Assembly: GCF_027887165.1 (NCBI RefSeq)
Contig: NC_077228.1
Location: forward strand, 209,906,502 to 209,970,501
From: Monodelphis domestica
Taxonomy: Eukaryota; Chordata; Mammalia; Didelphimorphia; Didelphidae
DNA length: 64,000 bases
Reading direction: 5' to 3'
Under the pieces are notes generated by a model that saw nothing but the letters and a program-made list of their open reading frames with translations, was not told the DNA's origin and made no database searches. A program made the position numbers and the translations under genes. This document shows positions 39,826-52,105 of this stretch, one piece after another (the first letter of the stretch is position 1; the number at the start of each line of letters is the position of its first letter).

Positions 39826-41462
39826 TGGCTCCTGTTACTCTGCTTTCTGGGTAGGAGAGCAGCTATTGCCAGCTGAGAGGAACTTCTTTACCAAGATGGG
39901 GGGAGGGGATTTTTGGTATGAAGGGAGGCGTTTGTCACCGCTAGCTCTTGTCATGGGGTCCTGTGCTTCTCTTCTGTACCTCCCCCTGCCAGAACTGTGG
40001 GAAAGCACAAAGGTGCTGCAGAAATGGGGGGTGGTTTCGCTGGTCCTTTGGCTCTAATCCCATTTGGTGATTGATAATGAAATTCTGTTATTTTATGTAT
40101 CATAAAGTTCCCTGTTGCTCCCAGCAATAGGACTTCCTTCCCAGGGCATCCTTTTTTGGGGGGAAGGGGCTCAGCCATCAAGAGACCGAGCCAGCCTGCT
40201 CCTCAGTAGCCCTTTCTTTCCCAGGTTCCCTTCTGAGCACAGAAGGGGCAGCTCCAGCCTGTCAGCTATCCTGGTTCCCTGCTGGCAGCTTTACTACCAT
40301 GTAGCCTGTGGGCACAGGCTCTCAAAGATCACTTGCTCCATTTCCCAGGAACTTTTGGGGGGTTTTCTGGGGCACCACTGAAGATCATTCAGAACAGAAG
40401 CAGTGAGTCTGTCTAAAGCGAGTTCCTCTGGCTCCCTCCCATTGGAAGCATCTCCCACAAAATGGTTAATGGTGGTCCTTTGTTTTCAGGGATGTTTTGG
40501 AGCCTCTCCTGTTCCAGAGCTACTAAACCTGTTGTATAGTGACCCTGACGATGATGACCAACAATCTCCTCTGTCCCTCCTCGCTCCCCTCAGCCCCGAA
40601 TCTGCTCCGTCTTGTGACCAAGAGTTTCTCAAGCTTAGTTGTTCCATAGTCACTTTAGGCAACAGGGTCCAAGACAGGAAAAGCCCCAGACTTCCTGCCC
40701 ATCCTCTCCCTGGGAGTCCAGCTGCCCTTCTCTCCCTAGCCCTCCCCCTTTCCTTATTTACTTTTGCTGAAACCCAAGCTGTCCCTCCACATTTCCTGTC
40801 TTGGACCCCTCTTTAGAGGGGGGCTCCAGCCCTGAACTGTGGGAGAGGCAGCCTTTCATCTTTACCCCCTGCCATCTGTAGGGAAGGGGAGTAGGGGACC
40901 TCAGGATCAGACTAGGGTCACTGGTCTGGACAGGGAGTAGCACTTGGCTTTTCCGTGGGGGGCTGAAGCGGGGAGCCCCGAGGACGGCCAAAGTAAACAA
41001 GAGCCTTGTGGCCTCTCTCTGCACCTGCAACTCTGATGTAAAGGGAGAGGGAGATGCAGCAGAAGGAAGTAGCAGGGGTCAGCACTGAGGCGAGGCCTGT
41101 CTCCTCCCCACCCCCTCCACTCTGCCGTGGTCAGCTCCCATCAGGCCTAGCTGGTTCTGTTCTGGGCACTCCTGAAAGGCCAGAGAGGGTGACTGACCCC
41201 ACCATCATCCCTTTGAGGAGGCACCATATGGAAGTCTTTCTGCTCATCCCAGAAGGGGCAGTGGAGAGCCATGGGTAAAAGGAATCCAGATGTCTCTTCC
41301 ATAAAGGGAAAACCCTAAAGCTATTAGAGGGCAAGGGGCGGTTGGGGGCCTTGTCTGTGTCCCCAAGGGTCACACAGGCTCCAGTTGAGTTCTGAATTCA
41401 AGCTGTCCAAAAGTGAGTCCGGTGGCCTTGGGGAGCTTTCCATCACTGCTCTTCAACAATTG
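39826..41462. other. MAP3K3-LIMD2 tail-to-tail spacer
   Basis: GC-rich, repeat-poor. A 137-codon frame at 40403-40816 contains an acidic stretch (SDPDDDDQQS) but has no domain or promoter that I can see. Confidence 0.5.
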
Positions 41463-41625
41463 ACACAGTGCATAAAGCAATAGGCCTGGAGGCAGGAGGG
41501 CCTGGGTTCAAATATGATCTTGTATATTTCCTAGCTGTGTGATCTTGAGCAAGTCACTTGCCTCCCATTGCCCAGTCCTTGCCACTCTTCTGCCTTAGAA
41601 TTGATACTTGGGCAGAATTTAAGAA
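41463..41625 (+). mobile_element. Marsupial tRNA-type SINE, old
   Basis: GGGCCTGGGTTCAAATATGA, TAGCTGTGTGATCTTGAGCA and CCACTCTTCTGCCTTAGAAT; the only clear repeat between 36.8 and 46 kb. Confidence 0.82.
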
Positions 41626-42189
41626 AAAAAGCTAAGGGTGGATGAGTGTCGGAGACACTGTAGCCAGATGGGATTCCCACCGAGGGAGACCTCTGAGGGC
41701 AGGTAGCAGATGCTTAATGTGCCTTCCCATCTCTCCCCGGGGAAGAAAGCGGAATCCAAGGAGCTGGCCAAGACGGGAGAAGGAATTTCAGGAGTGGCGT
41801 CACTAACCCTTGAAAGGGGGGTTCCTTACCTGGGGCTGCACGCCCTGCGGCCAAGGGAGCCTACCATGGATTTCCAGGACGGGGGAGGTGGGGGTGGGGG
41901 GGAAAGTGTCTATTTTTACCAGCTTCTCGCTTCCCCAGACTGCCCCACAGTCTAAGCCGCTCCGATTTGGGTCCTTCTGGGTCTGAAGTCCTCCCTCCCT
42001 GGAGGAGGGGAAATGGACCTATTTTGCCCAGGCTGGGTAGGGCTTCCTGGGCATCCCTTAAAAGGGGTTGGGGGTGTGCCACAAGTCTGCCCCCTGGATC
42101 TACCAGAGACCCTCCCTGCTTTCCTCAGTCTCCAATCCCAGGCCGGCCCCCCACCCCTCCGGGGAATCACACACACACACAACGACACT

Positions 42190-42835
42190 CTTGGGCACAT
42201 GTTTAAAATAGTATCACAACAGTCAAGATGGGCCAGAGAAGCGGGGGCGGAAGGGGCGAAGGGGACTGGCCACTTTGGTCCCACAACCAGTCTTTAGGGT
42301 TCACAACCCGGCCAGGACACCCGGCTCCAGGCTCTCCCTGGGTCTGCAGCGGAGGAGGGTCGGGCCCTCTGGAGGCTGCCTCTGCCTTCCCCCCACCGCC
42401 GCTCGCCAGGCATCAGCATTGTGCTTTACTAGCCAACAGGTGGCCCCCTCGCCTCTCCGCTCTCCCAGGTGTCTCGGCGGTAACTCAGAACCAGGGTGTG
42501 GACAGAGGTAGATGGGAGGGGAGAGGGGGCGCGGGCCGCGTCGGCAGTGGGGAGCCCAGGGCCCTGGAGGAGGTGGCGGCGCCGGCGGACTCCCAGCTGG
42601 AGAGAAGGCACCAAGATAGGGGGAAATCCTTCCCTGGGGCCCGCTCCTCCGAGGCCTACTGAGGGAAGGGCGGGGAGTCAGCCAAGTTGGGGTGAGGCGC
42701 CCCCTTCCCCCTGCTAAAGACAGCTAGTCCGGGCGGGTGTCCTCCCTCCTCCCCCCAATCAGTCTTTCCCAAACTCCCCCTTCCCACCCCGCCCGGGGCG
42801 CCGGGATCGGGGCTGGGAGAGGGCGTCCGAGGGCC
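42190..42835 (-). other. LIMD2: Probable LIMD2 3'UTR
   Basis: GC-rich, repeat-free sequence after the stop. On the minus strand it reaches GTGATACTATTTTAAACATG around 42190-42225, followed by a GT-rich run ((GT)n near 42171-42181) like a cleavage downstream element. No AATAAA or ATTAAA occurs in the sense strand of this interval, so the end is an estimate. Confidence 0.45.
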
Positions 42836-43683
<848 letters not shown>

Positions 43684-44914
43684 GGTGAAGGCGGGGATGG
43701 GGGCCGGGGGAGAGGGAGTGCGGCCCTCAGCACTCTGCAAGGGGAAGTTAGTCAGGAGGCTGCTGCGCACCCAGCACCCTTCCCTTCAGCCCCAGCTTGG
43801 CCTCAAGAGGAGGGGGGGGTTGTTTACACGAGAGCCAGAATCAGGAGGTGGGGGGCTGTGGTTGGGACTTTCCCGAAGTCATTTCCTGTTGCTTTAGGTG
43901 CTACCACTTCCGCCTCCCACCCTCACCACCCTTTTCACCCAGCCCACCCATCAGTGGAACATTTTTCGGGGGTCGCGGGGAGAATAAGAAATCTGGTTGG
44001 GAGAGAAGAGCCAGAGAAGGGAGGGGTGGGATGCAGCGCGAGGGGAAGCCGAGGCAGGCCGGTGCGGGGCGCAGGGGCTGACCCCCAGAGCTGACCCCGC
44101 GAGAGGGCTGTGGAGCGGTTTTGAGCAGGCGTGGGCCTTGAGAGCGAAGAAGTGTGCTTAACCCCAGTGAGAAGCTAGTGTCCTGGGGTTGACCCCGCGG
44201 CGCTGTCAGTCTCCCAGGACTGGGGAAAGGCTCGGGACTCGGGCTTCCTTCCTCTGGGCCCCAGCTTCTGGACAGCTCAGTCTCCAAAGCCCCTGCTCCC
44301 TCCCCACGCACCCCACCCCAGGGGCACCCTCTCACGCCTCCAGCCCCGGAAAGCGTCCGGCCAACTGGCCCCCAGGGGCTCCCCAGTCCGAGCGTTCTCT
44401 CCCTCGGACCCGAGGCTGACAGACCTACCCACCCCCACCCTCCACGCCCCAGTCTAGCGGGAATCAGATGACCCCCAAGGCGCCCTTCTCCCGGCCCCGA
44501 GGAGGGCCCCCTGCCCTGAAGAGGATCCCGGCGCCTGCCCCCCAACCCAAGCCAACATTGAACCCCATCCCAGCGAGCCCCACACCCGGTGGTGCCCGGG
44601 CGGAGTCTCTCACTCTAACCGCCTGGGAACTCAAGGGGTCCCGGTCTCAGCCTTCTCTCTTACCATCCCGCTGCCCCTACCCCGTCTCCTAAGATGAGCC
44701 CCACAACGCGGCGACCCCAATAAGGGATCGCAAACTGAGACCCACCGCCATCCCCCGCACTCGGGGGGAGATCCTCTTACTCCCGTGGCACTTGGGGGGG
44801 GGGGGGCGTCCTGGCCTCAGATTTCCCCTCCCCCCCTTCCGGCCGCTCCCTCGGGGTCCCAGCCTCACATCACAGCCCCATCCCACCCCGATCGTCCCGA
44901 CCCAAGGGTCTCAC

Positions 44915-45050
44915 CCAGGCCTAGACTGGGCCTCCACCGGGGCCAGGAGGAACCGATCCGCTTGTTGGGGGCGGGAGGTGGCTACAGCCGCCGACGCCAC
45001 TAGAGCCCGAGCAGCCTCTGCCTCGGCAGCCGCTGCCTTATCGTGGCGCT
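44915..45050 (-). other. LIMD2: Predicted noncoding first exon of LIMD2
   Basis: Minus strand: a CCAAT box (45084-45088), then CpG-rich sequence, then a good donor CCTGG|GTGAGA at 44914. Joining this donor to the acceptor above 43734 gives a 1.18-kb first intron, matching the known pattern of a noncoding first exon in a CpG island. The transcription start is a guess. A second donor-like site (AATCTTG|GTAAGA near 45878) could define an alternative upstream exon. Confidence 0.4.
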
Positions 45051-45083
45051 ACCCCCAGTTGGGCCCCCGCCCCCCGCCCGCCT

Positions 45084-45088
45084 ATTGG
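45084..45088 (-). promoter_or_regulatory. CCAAT box, LIMD2 promoter candidate
   Basis: AACCAATAGGCG on the minus strand, flanked by C-rich Sp1-type boxes; spacing fits a start about 40-90 bases downstream. Confidence 0.45.
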
Positions 45089-46002
45089 TTCCGCGCAGCC
45101 CCGGAGCCGCCTCTGGGTCCCCCAGCCCGGCTCCCCGCCCCGCTTTGTCTCCTCGCCCGCTTTCCCTCTCTCAGACCCCCGCCTTTGTCTGCCCCCAAAC
45201 CCGGGAGCTTGGCGCCAAAGACTCGGCCTGGCCCGGCCCGGCCCGGCCGGCCCTGAGACCCTCACCTACCTTTCTGGCTGCTCCCCCTCGGACCACGCCT
45301 GAGCTACCCCCCACCCTCGTTCTACCCTAGTTCGGCAACTCGCCCCCGCCTCTAACGGCTCCGCGCGGTCCCCTCAGACCCCGCGCTCGCCTTCAGTTCT
45401 GGCCTCAGCTCTTCTCCCCATCTTCGCCAGCATCTGGGCGCTTCGGCACCAGTTCGGAATCTCCTCCTCCACCCACAGTTCAACTCAGGACCGCGCGGGG
45501 GCGGTGGGCGGGAAACCTGAGGTGCAAGGGAAGTGGGGGTCCTACCCCCAACGAACTCCCGAGGAGCGTGTTCACATTGGAGGGCTCCTTGGCAGGGTTT
45601 GTCTCGGAAACAGCCCCCTCGGATACTTGTCCCTCTCCCGGTCCCCCTTCAGACTTCCGGGGTCCTTTCTCGGTCTTTTTTTCCTGGACCCCCCAGCGGT
45701 CCCCGTGGGCACCAGCTGCGTTCTCGGACCCCGGGGCCTGCGGGCCGGGCGCGGAGCTGATACCCGGACTCCCAGCCCTCCCGGGTTGCGCAGCCCAAGT
45801 GCTCGTCTGTCACCGCCCTAGAAGAATCGAGGAGCGGATCTTTGCTTCCTGGAGAGGTTCAGGACGAATTTGTCTTACCAAGATTCTAGGGGCGACCTCT
45901 GCCACCGCCTTGGGCGCCCCGAAACTGACCCAACCAGTCAATTTCCTCCGCTAGCCTCGGGTCTCTGCTCTCACTCCCGGTTCTGGGGAGAGGACTGCAG
46001 GC

Positions 46003-46009
46003 TGACTCA
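46003..46009 (+). promoter_or_regulatory. AP-1 type site TGACTCA at the island edge
   Basis: Perfect TGACTCA in GCTGACTCAGTAAGG at the upstream edge of the CpG island, where GC-rich sequence gives way to AT-rich DNA. Function is inferred from the motif only. Confidence 0.3.
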
Positions 46010-46205
46010 GTAAGGTCAGCCGGCCGGACGCGTTGGTTCGTTTTGAAATATTGATAACTTTTTACATCCGGCCATCCCCTATTATGACACAAGATAAAAA
46101 CATTCCGGAAAACTACGCAACATACTAACCAAAGCGGCACTCCACTGCATGCTCTCTTCCAAACCCGTACCCCCCACGTCTGCACACAAGAAGCCGCCTT
46201 CTCAA

Positions 46206-46405
46206 GTTTTTTTCTTTAAACCCTCACCTTCCCTCTGAAGAGTCGATACTGCGTATTGGTTCCAAGGCAGAAGGGCAGTAAGGGCTAGGCAAGGCGGGGG
46301 GGGGGGGGGGGGGGGGGGGGGCGGGGGCGGTAAGTGACTTGCCCAGGGTCACACAGCTGGGAAGTTATCTGAAGCAAGATTTGAACCCAGGGTTTGGGGT
46401 TCATC
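46206..46405 (-). mobile_element. Marsupial tRNA-type SINE with G26 expansion
   Basis: Antisense SINE in which the usual CAATGGGGGTTAAG segment has become a G26 run (46296-46321) plus CGGGGGCGG. Confidence 0.9.
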
Positions 46406-46499
46406 TCTGGGCTGCCTCCTCTATTTTTTCTTTGGAGCTAAGCTAGATCACCGATTGAGACCCTAGAAGCCAGGGTGATGGAGGCTACGCTGACATTGG

Positions 46500-47068
46500 T
46501 CAGAAAAAGAAGGGATGCCAATGCACCCTGAGTGAACTGGAAAATAATTTGGAACGATGCCCCAAAGGGCTACAAAACTGTGCAGGCTCTTTTGCCCCCT
46601 AATGCCCCTATTAGATTTGTAGCCCAGAGATTTAAAAGAATGAAATAAAAGGCCCTCTATGTACAAAAATATGGCAGCTCTTCTTGGGATAGCAAAGAAC
46701 TGGTCACTGACAAGATGCCCATCCACTGGGGAATGGCGGACAAGTCACAGTGCGGGTGGGGATGAAGTGCTCCTGGGCTAGAGGAGGGTTTCAGGAAAAC
46801 CGGGCGCCGTGCACAGTAACAGCAATCCCAGATCATTCCAAAGGCCTGGAAGAAAATTGATCCCCAACTCCACAGAAAGACTGGATAAAAATAAAGTATA
46901 ATTTTTTTACTTTATTTTTCTTGTTTGTTTTTTTTTTGCAACATGGTTAACATGGAAATGTTCCAAGTATAATTGATATATGTCTTGCCTTCTCAGTGGG
47001 TGGGGGAGGGACTGGAGAAAAAGAGACTATGGAACTTAAGCATTTCTTAAGTTAAATATTGAAGGTGG
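46500..47068 (+). mobile_element. L1 3' end, decayed
   Basis: AATAATTTGGAACGATGCCC, TGTACAAAAATATGGCAGCT, ATCCACTGGGGAATGGC and the T-rich 3'UTR. The 87-codon minus frame here is antisense L1. Confidence 0.8.
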
Positions 47069-47206
47069 GGGAGATATTCACCAGAAAACAGGATTCGTGC
47101 CATCAGCTCTACTAGATTCCATCTTGGCCTTACAGTTCCTCACTATCAGCGTAGCCTGTGAGAAAGTCTTTGACATTCAGATGAGTTCTTTATTTTATAA
47201 TTCTTA

Positions 47207-47342
47207 TTTTTTAAACCCTCACCTTCCATCTTAGAATCAACACTGTATATTGGTTCTAAGGTAGAAGAGCAGTAAGGGCTGGGCAATGGGGGCTAAGTGA
47301 CTTGCCCAGGGTCACCCAGCTGGGAAGTGTCTGAAGACAGGT
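47207..47342 (-). mobile_element. Marsupial tRNA-type SINE, truncated
   Basis: TTAAACCCTCACCTTCCATC to GGGAAGTGTCTGAAGACAGG; head missing. Confidence 0.88.
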
Positions 47343-47952
47343 TAGCTGGATTCTTTCGAGTGTGGCAAGGGGAGATGAGATACCCCTACCTTCACCTGCA
47401 ATGCTGTTCATTTTATAATCCTGCAAGGTCTCTGTTTCGGAAGAATGTTTACATCCCTGCTGGAGACCAACTGCCTTTATTCCATTTCTAGCAACCAACT
47501 GCTTCTCCAAAGCTCTTCTCCATCCTCCCACACCACCACTGTGCAACAGAGCTGGAGGAAATCAGGGGACAGAATCAATTGGGTAAAGTGGAAATGGATG
47601 TTATTCAAACCAAACAGGGCCCTCCGTGCAGCAAAGTGACCTCATTCCTTCTTTCTTATTCCCTGTCTAGCCCACTCACCACAATGGCTACTTGGACTCT
47701 CTCCATGGAAGCCACGGCACTGCGCTCCCACTCCTCTCCGGTACATGTCAGAGCCCTGGCCTCAATTCTCTCCTCCCTTCCTCCAGTCTCTGGTAAGGAA
47801 GTGACACTTCTTACCAAGGCTAACTCACTCCATTCTCTGCAGGGAGCTTCCCTCCAGCACACTCCCCTCAATCACTTCCTATTCTCTCTTTAGTCTTAAT
47901 CTATTTTTGTTGTATTTTTCCCCAATTATACATAGAAACAATTTTTGTTTTT

Positions 47953-48128
47953 GTATTGGTTCCAAGGCAGAAGAGTGGTAAGGGCTAGGCAAAGGGGGAG
48001 GGGGGGGCTTAAGTGATCCACCCAGGATCTCTCACAGCTGGGAAATATCTGAGATCACATTTGAACCCAGGACCTCCCATCTATAAGCTTGGCTCTCTAT
48101 CCACTGAGCCACCCAGATATGCCCCCCC
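47953..48128 (-). mobile_element. Marsupial tRNA-type SINE
   Basis: GTATTGGTTCCAAGGCAGAA to CCACTGAGCCACCCAGAT; tail side shortened. Confidence 0.88.
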
Positions 48129-48852
48129 ACCCCATGAAACAATTTTTAACATTTGTTTTCTGCTGTTCTTCAATTCAGTTTCTCTCCCTCCATCCCCCCT
48201 ACCTCCCAGAGGCAATGAATAATCTAAATTTATAACTGTGCTGTCATGCAATACAAATTTCCATATTCATCATGTTGTGAAAGAAAACATATAGCACACA
48301 TCCAAGAAAAAAATCAAGAAGGAAACACAATGAAAAATGAATTCAGACTCCATCAGGTTCTTCTCTGGAGATGGAGAGGATTTTTCCTCAAGGGTCACTC
48401 TTACAAACATGCCTGGCTCCCCACATCCTTAAAAGACTCCATCATCTTACCAAGCTAATGTCCTAGAGCTCTCATCCCTTTAGACATAAAATTTCTAGGA
48501 AGGGGAAAAAACCCTAAGCCCCCACTTCTTTCCTCTCATTCATTCTCTTTTCCACTCTGCTTCTAAACGGTCATTTCCGCTCCTTAAAGGAAGTTACTGA
48601 TGACTTGCAAAACCTGGCCCCTTCTTGACTTCTTTGCATTTGACACTTTATCACACTTTCTTCCTGTCTCTTCCTCGCTGGGTTTTTGTGACCCTGTTCT
48701 TTTGATTTTTGTGTAACTTATTTCTTTTTTAGGTTCATCAAGTATAACCTGTTCTTTCTCTGTGGTCTTGTTTCTCTCCCTACCCTCTCTCACTTGATGG
48801 CTTCTCCAGCCCCTCAAGGTTTAATGAATATCTATATGCCAATAACTTTTTC

Positions 48853-48960
48853 AGTCATAGCTGTGGAACTGAGGCAAAAAAGATTAAGTGACCTGCCCAG
48901 CTGCACACAGCTATTAAGAGTCTGAGGTCACATTTGAACTCAGAAAGATGAGCCTGCTAA
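48853..48960 (-). mobile_element. CORE-SINE (Mar1/MIR-type) fragment
   Basis: GTGGAACTGAGGCAAAAAAG and AGTCTGAGGTCACATTTGAA in antisense order. Confidence 0.6.
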
Positions 48961-49088
48961 CTCTGGGTCAGGTGATGGCTGTGGTGCCACTTGGCTATAT
49001 ATCCAGCCAAAGTTTCTCTCTTGAACTCCTGGTTGCCATCTCCAACTGCTTGTTGAATGTTTCCAAAGGAATGTTCCACAGACATCTT

Positions 49089-49301
49089 TAAAAAAAAACC
49101 CAAACCCCAAAACATAAAACCAACCCTTACTTTCTGTCTTAGAATCCATATTGTGTATGGGTTCCAAGGCAGAAGAACTGTAAGGGCCAGGCAATGGGGT
49201 TAAAGTGACTTGCCCAGGGTCACACAGCTGAGAAGTGTCTGAGGTCATATTTGAACCCAGGACCCTGGCTCTCAATCCACTGAGCCACCCAGCTGCCCCC
49301 A
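49089..49301 (-). mobile_element. Marsupial tRNA-type SINE
   Basis: Poly-A/T side at 49089, head ends CACCCAGCTGCCCCC; flanks share ACATCTT. Confidence 0.92.
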
Positions 49302-49769
49302 AACATCTTAAGGATTTCGTAGCCTTATAACCATCACTCTCATCTTTTCTCCAAAACCTGTCTTACTTCCTTACTTCCATCACCATTCTTCCAGGCTTCC
49401 AGGCTCACCTTGGTGTTCTCCTTGCCTCCTCATTGCTCCCTTTGCCCACTCTGGCCATTTCTATCCCCATATCTTTCACTTGCCTTTTCTCTCCTCCTCA
49501 CCCAGTCACCCTTCTTCATCTCTTCCCTGGATAATTACAATAGTTTAATAGTTTCCTTCCCGCTTCATTTGCCCTCTCCAATCCATCAGTCACAAACAAT
49601 CTTCTGAATATCAAAATCCCCTGATCAACAAACTCCAATGGCTCCCTTGGGCCTTTAGGATCAAATGTAAACTCTTCTCTTTGGCTTCTGAAAGCCCTTC
49701 CCAACCTCCCTCCCTCCAACCTACTTTTTCAGCCTTGTTATATGATACCAATGTCTAGAAACTCAATTC

Positions 49770-50137
49770 CATCAGATTACACCCTTGACCCGCTTAGGGC
49801 ATTTGATACGCTCCTTAAAGGAAACTGGGAGGGCCCTTTCTACTAATCAGGCCTGAACATGTCTCCATAGCAGGATTTGTTCAGAAGTTAGGAAAAGCCT
49901 ATCGGATGGGACATATTGTGACCGGAGCCAGTAAGTCCCCCTTACACTTACACTTGAGCCTACCTCTGTCTGAGACCATGGAGGAAGAGTACTGGAAAGC
50001 ATTCACTCTCCTTCCTACATTCTAGACTGGCCTTTTTGCTTAAGGTCACAGTAGAAGAAGCAAGGATGGAACTCATTATTTGATAACTCCAAGTCCAGTG
50101 CATCTGTGGAATTAACTTTCTACATCTGCACCTTTAA
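49770..50137. other. Intergenic, nothing assigned
   Basis: No gene or repeat recognised. Confidence 0.5.
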
Positions 50138-50153
50138 AAGTGATACAACTGGA

Positions 50154-50359
50154 GGATGCAGCCAGGTGGCTCAGTGGATGGAGAGCCAGGCCTAGGGACG
50201 GGAGGTCCTGAGTGCTAATTGGACCTCAGACACTTCCTAGCTGTGTGACCCTGGGCAAGTCACTGGACCCCTGTTGCTGAATGCCCTTACCATCCTTCTG
50301 CCTTGGAACTCATATAAAGTATTGATTCTAAGGCAAAAGGTAAGGGTTAAAAAAAAAAG
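50154..50359 (+). mobile_element. Marsupial tRNA-type SINE, perfect 16-bp target duplication
   Basis: Bounded by AAGTGATACAACTGGA at 50138-50153 and 50360-50375. It landed immediately before an older SINE of the same family. Confidence 0.95.
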
Positions 50360-50375
50360 AAGTGATACAACTGGA

Positions 50376-50452
50376 GCAGCCAGGTAGCACAATGGAGAGA
50401 GCAGCAGGGCTGGAACTAGGAGGAAATGGGTTCAAATCCAGCCTCATACTTC
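50376..50452 (+). mobile_element. SINE head fragment
   Basis: GCAGCCAGGTAGCACAATGG to GGGTTCAAATCCAGCCTCAT; the rest is lost. The 139-codon frame starting here is chance. Confidence 0.75.
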
Positions 50453-50844
50453 TTTCCCGTAGAGAGTTCCAGTAATCTCTACCTTAGTCCTCCCGGCCAC
50501 TTGGTTCTGGGTCTTCAACAACCTCTTCAGCTGTGGCTGATACCATCTCTGTCATTTACCTCCTCGTTGTCATCGGGGAGTACTTTCTCTTTGACGTTAG
50601 CAGAATCTGCCTTCATGACCCTCTCCATAGTTACTCTGAACTCTCTGGCAGTTAACACAAATCTGTATGGGATGGCTAACACTTTTAACAACAGAAATGG
50701 AATTCAAAGGCACCGCTGGCTAGAATGTTCTAAAAATGAGGGCTCAATGAAGAGCTGTAAATGTAATGAACTTCCAAATGTCAGCTGCCTGGAGACTGCA
50801 AACAGGAAGCAAGCCTCAGCAAAAACATTTGTAAAAAAGACTTG
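50453..50844. other. Intergenic, nothing assigned
   Basis: No family recognised; the open frame across it starts within SINE sequence and is not supported as a gene. Confidence 0.45.
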
Positions 50845-51690
50845 AAGGTTTTAATGGATTGAAAAATCAATGAATCACAAGTGTAACTTGGAAGACAATC
50901 TTAAGCCGAATAAACAGGAAAACCATGGCGATGAGTCCTGCTGTATCTGGAGTGGTGTGTGCTGTTCTGGTCATCAGATTTTATATGGACACTGACAACA
51001 GGCAGGATAGAGAGAGAGCTGACAAACTAGGGGATGGAAAATCAGAGCAAAATACATTCTGTAGACCTTAAAGTGATATAAAAAAGCTGAGAATATTTAG
51101 CCCACAGAAAAGGAAATTTAGGAGTAGGGTGGTGTTTGTGGGTTGTCATTTTTAGCCATGTCCAATATTCTTTGTGACCCTTTTCAAGGTTTTCTTGGCA
51201 GAGATACTGGAGTGGTTTGCCTTTTCCTTCTGCAATTCATTTTCTGGATGAGGAACTGAGGCAAATAGGGATGAAGTGACTTGTCCAGGGTCACATAATA
51301 AGTGTCTGAGGCCAGATACTCTGGTCTTTCCAATTCCAGGCCCTATTTATTTTGCCACCTAACTGTCCAAGGTGCACAGGATGATAGCATAACAACAGTC
51401 CAAGTATTTAAAAGGCTCTTAGGGAAGAAAGATTAGATTAGATTTTTCTTGAACTCAGAAGGTAGAACAATGAGTGAAGTTCCAGAGACAAATTTCAGCT
51501 GTTAGCTTAAGAGTGAAAATATAGGGTCTTGGGAAGAAGTCTATTCCTTATCACTGAAAGTCTTCAAATGGAAGCTGAAGGATCACTTGTTGGGGATATT
51601 TGTAGAAGAGATTCCTGTTCAGATATGAGGTGGATTAGATGACTTCCTTAGCCCCTTTGCTTTTGAAATTCTGTGAGAATATCCTATCTC
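50845..51690 (-). mobile_element. L3/CR1 LINE, antisense, split by a Mar1 SINE
   Basis: AAAGCTGAGAATATTTAGCC, TCTTCAAATGGAAGCTGAAG and GATGAGGTGGATTAGATGAC-like order of the reversed CR1/L3 3' end. Confidence 0.7.
51140..51369 (-). mobile_element. Mar1 CORE-SINE, antisense
   Basis: GTTGTCATTTTTAGCCATGT and GATACTGGAGTGGTTTGCCT (Bov-B-like tail) to the tRNA-like end. Confidence 0.87.
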
Positions 51691-51735
51691 TGCAATTTCT
51701 TGCACTTCAACTCCTGTGACCTTCTTTTAAAAAGC

Positions 51736-51922
51736 AACTGGCTCAGTGGATGGAGCACCAAGCCTGGAGATTGGAGGTTCTGGGTTCAAATTTGACCTCA
51801 GATACTTCCTAGCTGTATGACCCTGGGCAAGTCACTTACCCCCCATTGCTTAGACCTTACAGCTTTTTCTACCTTGGAATCAATACACAATATTGATTCT
51901 GAGACAGAAGGATTTTTTAAAA
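51736..51922 (+). mobile_element. Marsupial tRNA-type SINE (first of three)
   Basis: GGCTCAGTGGATGGAGCACC to TCTGAGACAGAAGG. Confidence 0.9.
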
Positions 51923-51933
51923 ATGCAGTTAGT

Positions 51934-52093
51934 TAGGGTCAGTTGGGTGGCTCAGTGGATTGAGGGTTAGGTCTGGAGACAGGTTCAAATCTGATCTCAG
52001 ACAGTGTGACTCTGGGCAAGTCACTTAGCCCCAATTGCCTAGTCCTTGCCACTCTTCTGCCTTGGAGGAAGGTAGGGGGTTAAAAAAAAAAAA
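51934..52093 (+). mobile_element. Marsupial tRNA-type SINE (second of three)
   Basis: GGTCAGTTGGGTGGCTCAGT to GAAGGTAGGGGGTTAAAA, with internal loss. Confidence 0.9.
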
Positions 52094-52105
52094 GCAGCCA
52101 ATGGA

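Larger units (their letters stand above)
47640..49760 (+). mobile_element. Sense L2 pieces split by SINEs
   Basis: L2-like blocks at about 47640-47890, 48400-48830 and 49310-49760 (AACTCCAATGGCTCCCTTGG with AGGATCAAATGTAAACTC is the L2 LQWLPL/RIKCKL stretch). They are interrupted by three SINEs. Confidence 0.55.

Noticed and set aside
40403-40816. 137-codon frame with an acidic patch between MAP3K3 and LIMD2
   Set aside because: No recognisable family or promoter; a conservation test would be needed before calling it.
43901-44545. 214-codon minus frame in the LIMD2 first intron
   Set aside because: Gly/Pro/Arg-rich composition expected of CpG-island DNA; lies between predicted exons 1 and 2.
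46463-46726. 87-codon minus frame
   Set aside because: Antisense of an L1 ORF2 end.
50138-50375. Direct repeats that could suggest an attachment site or a CRISPR-like pair
   Set aside because: They are the exact target duplication of a SINE; nothing repeats with spacers.
50426-50845. 139-codon plus frame
   Set aside because: Begins inside a SINE head fragment and runs into L3/CR1 sequence.
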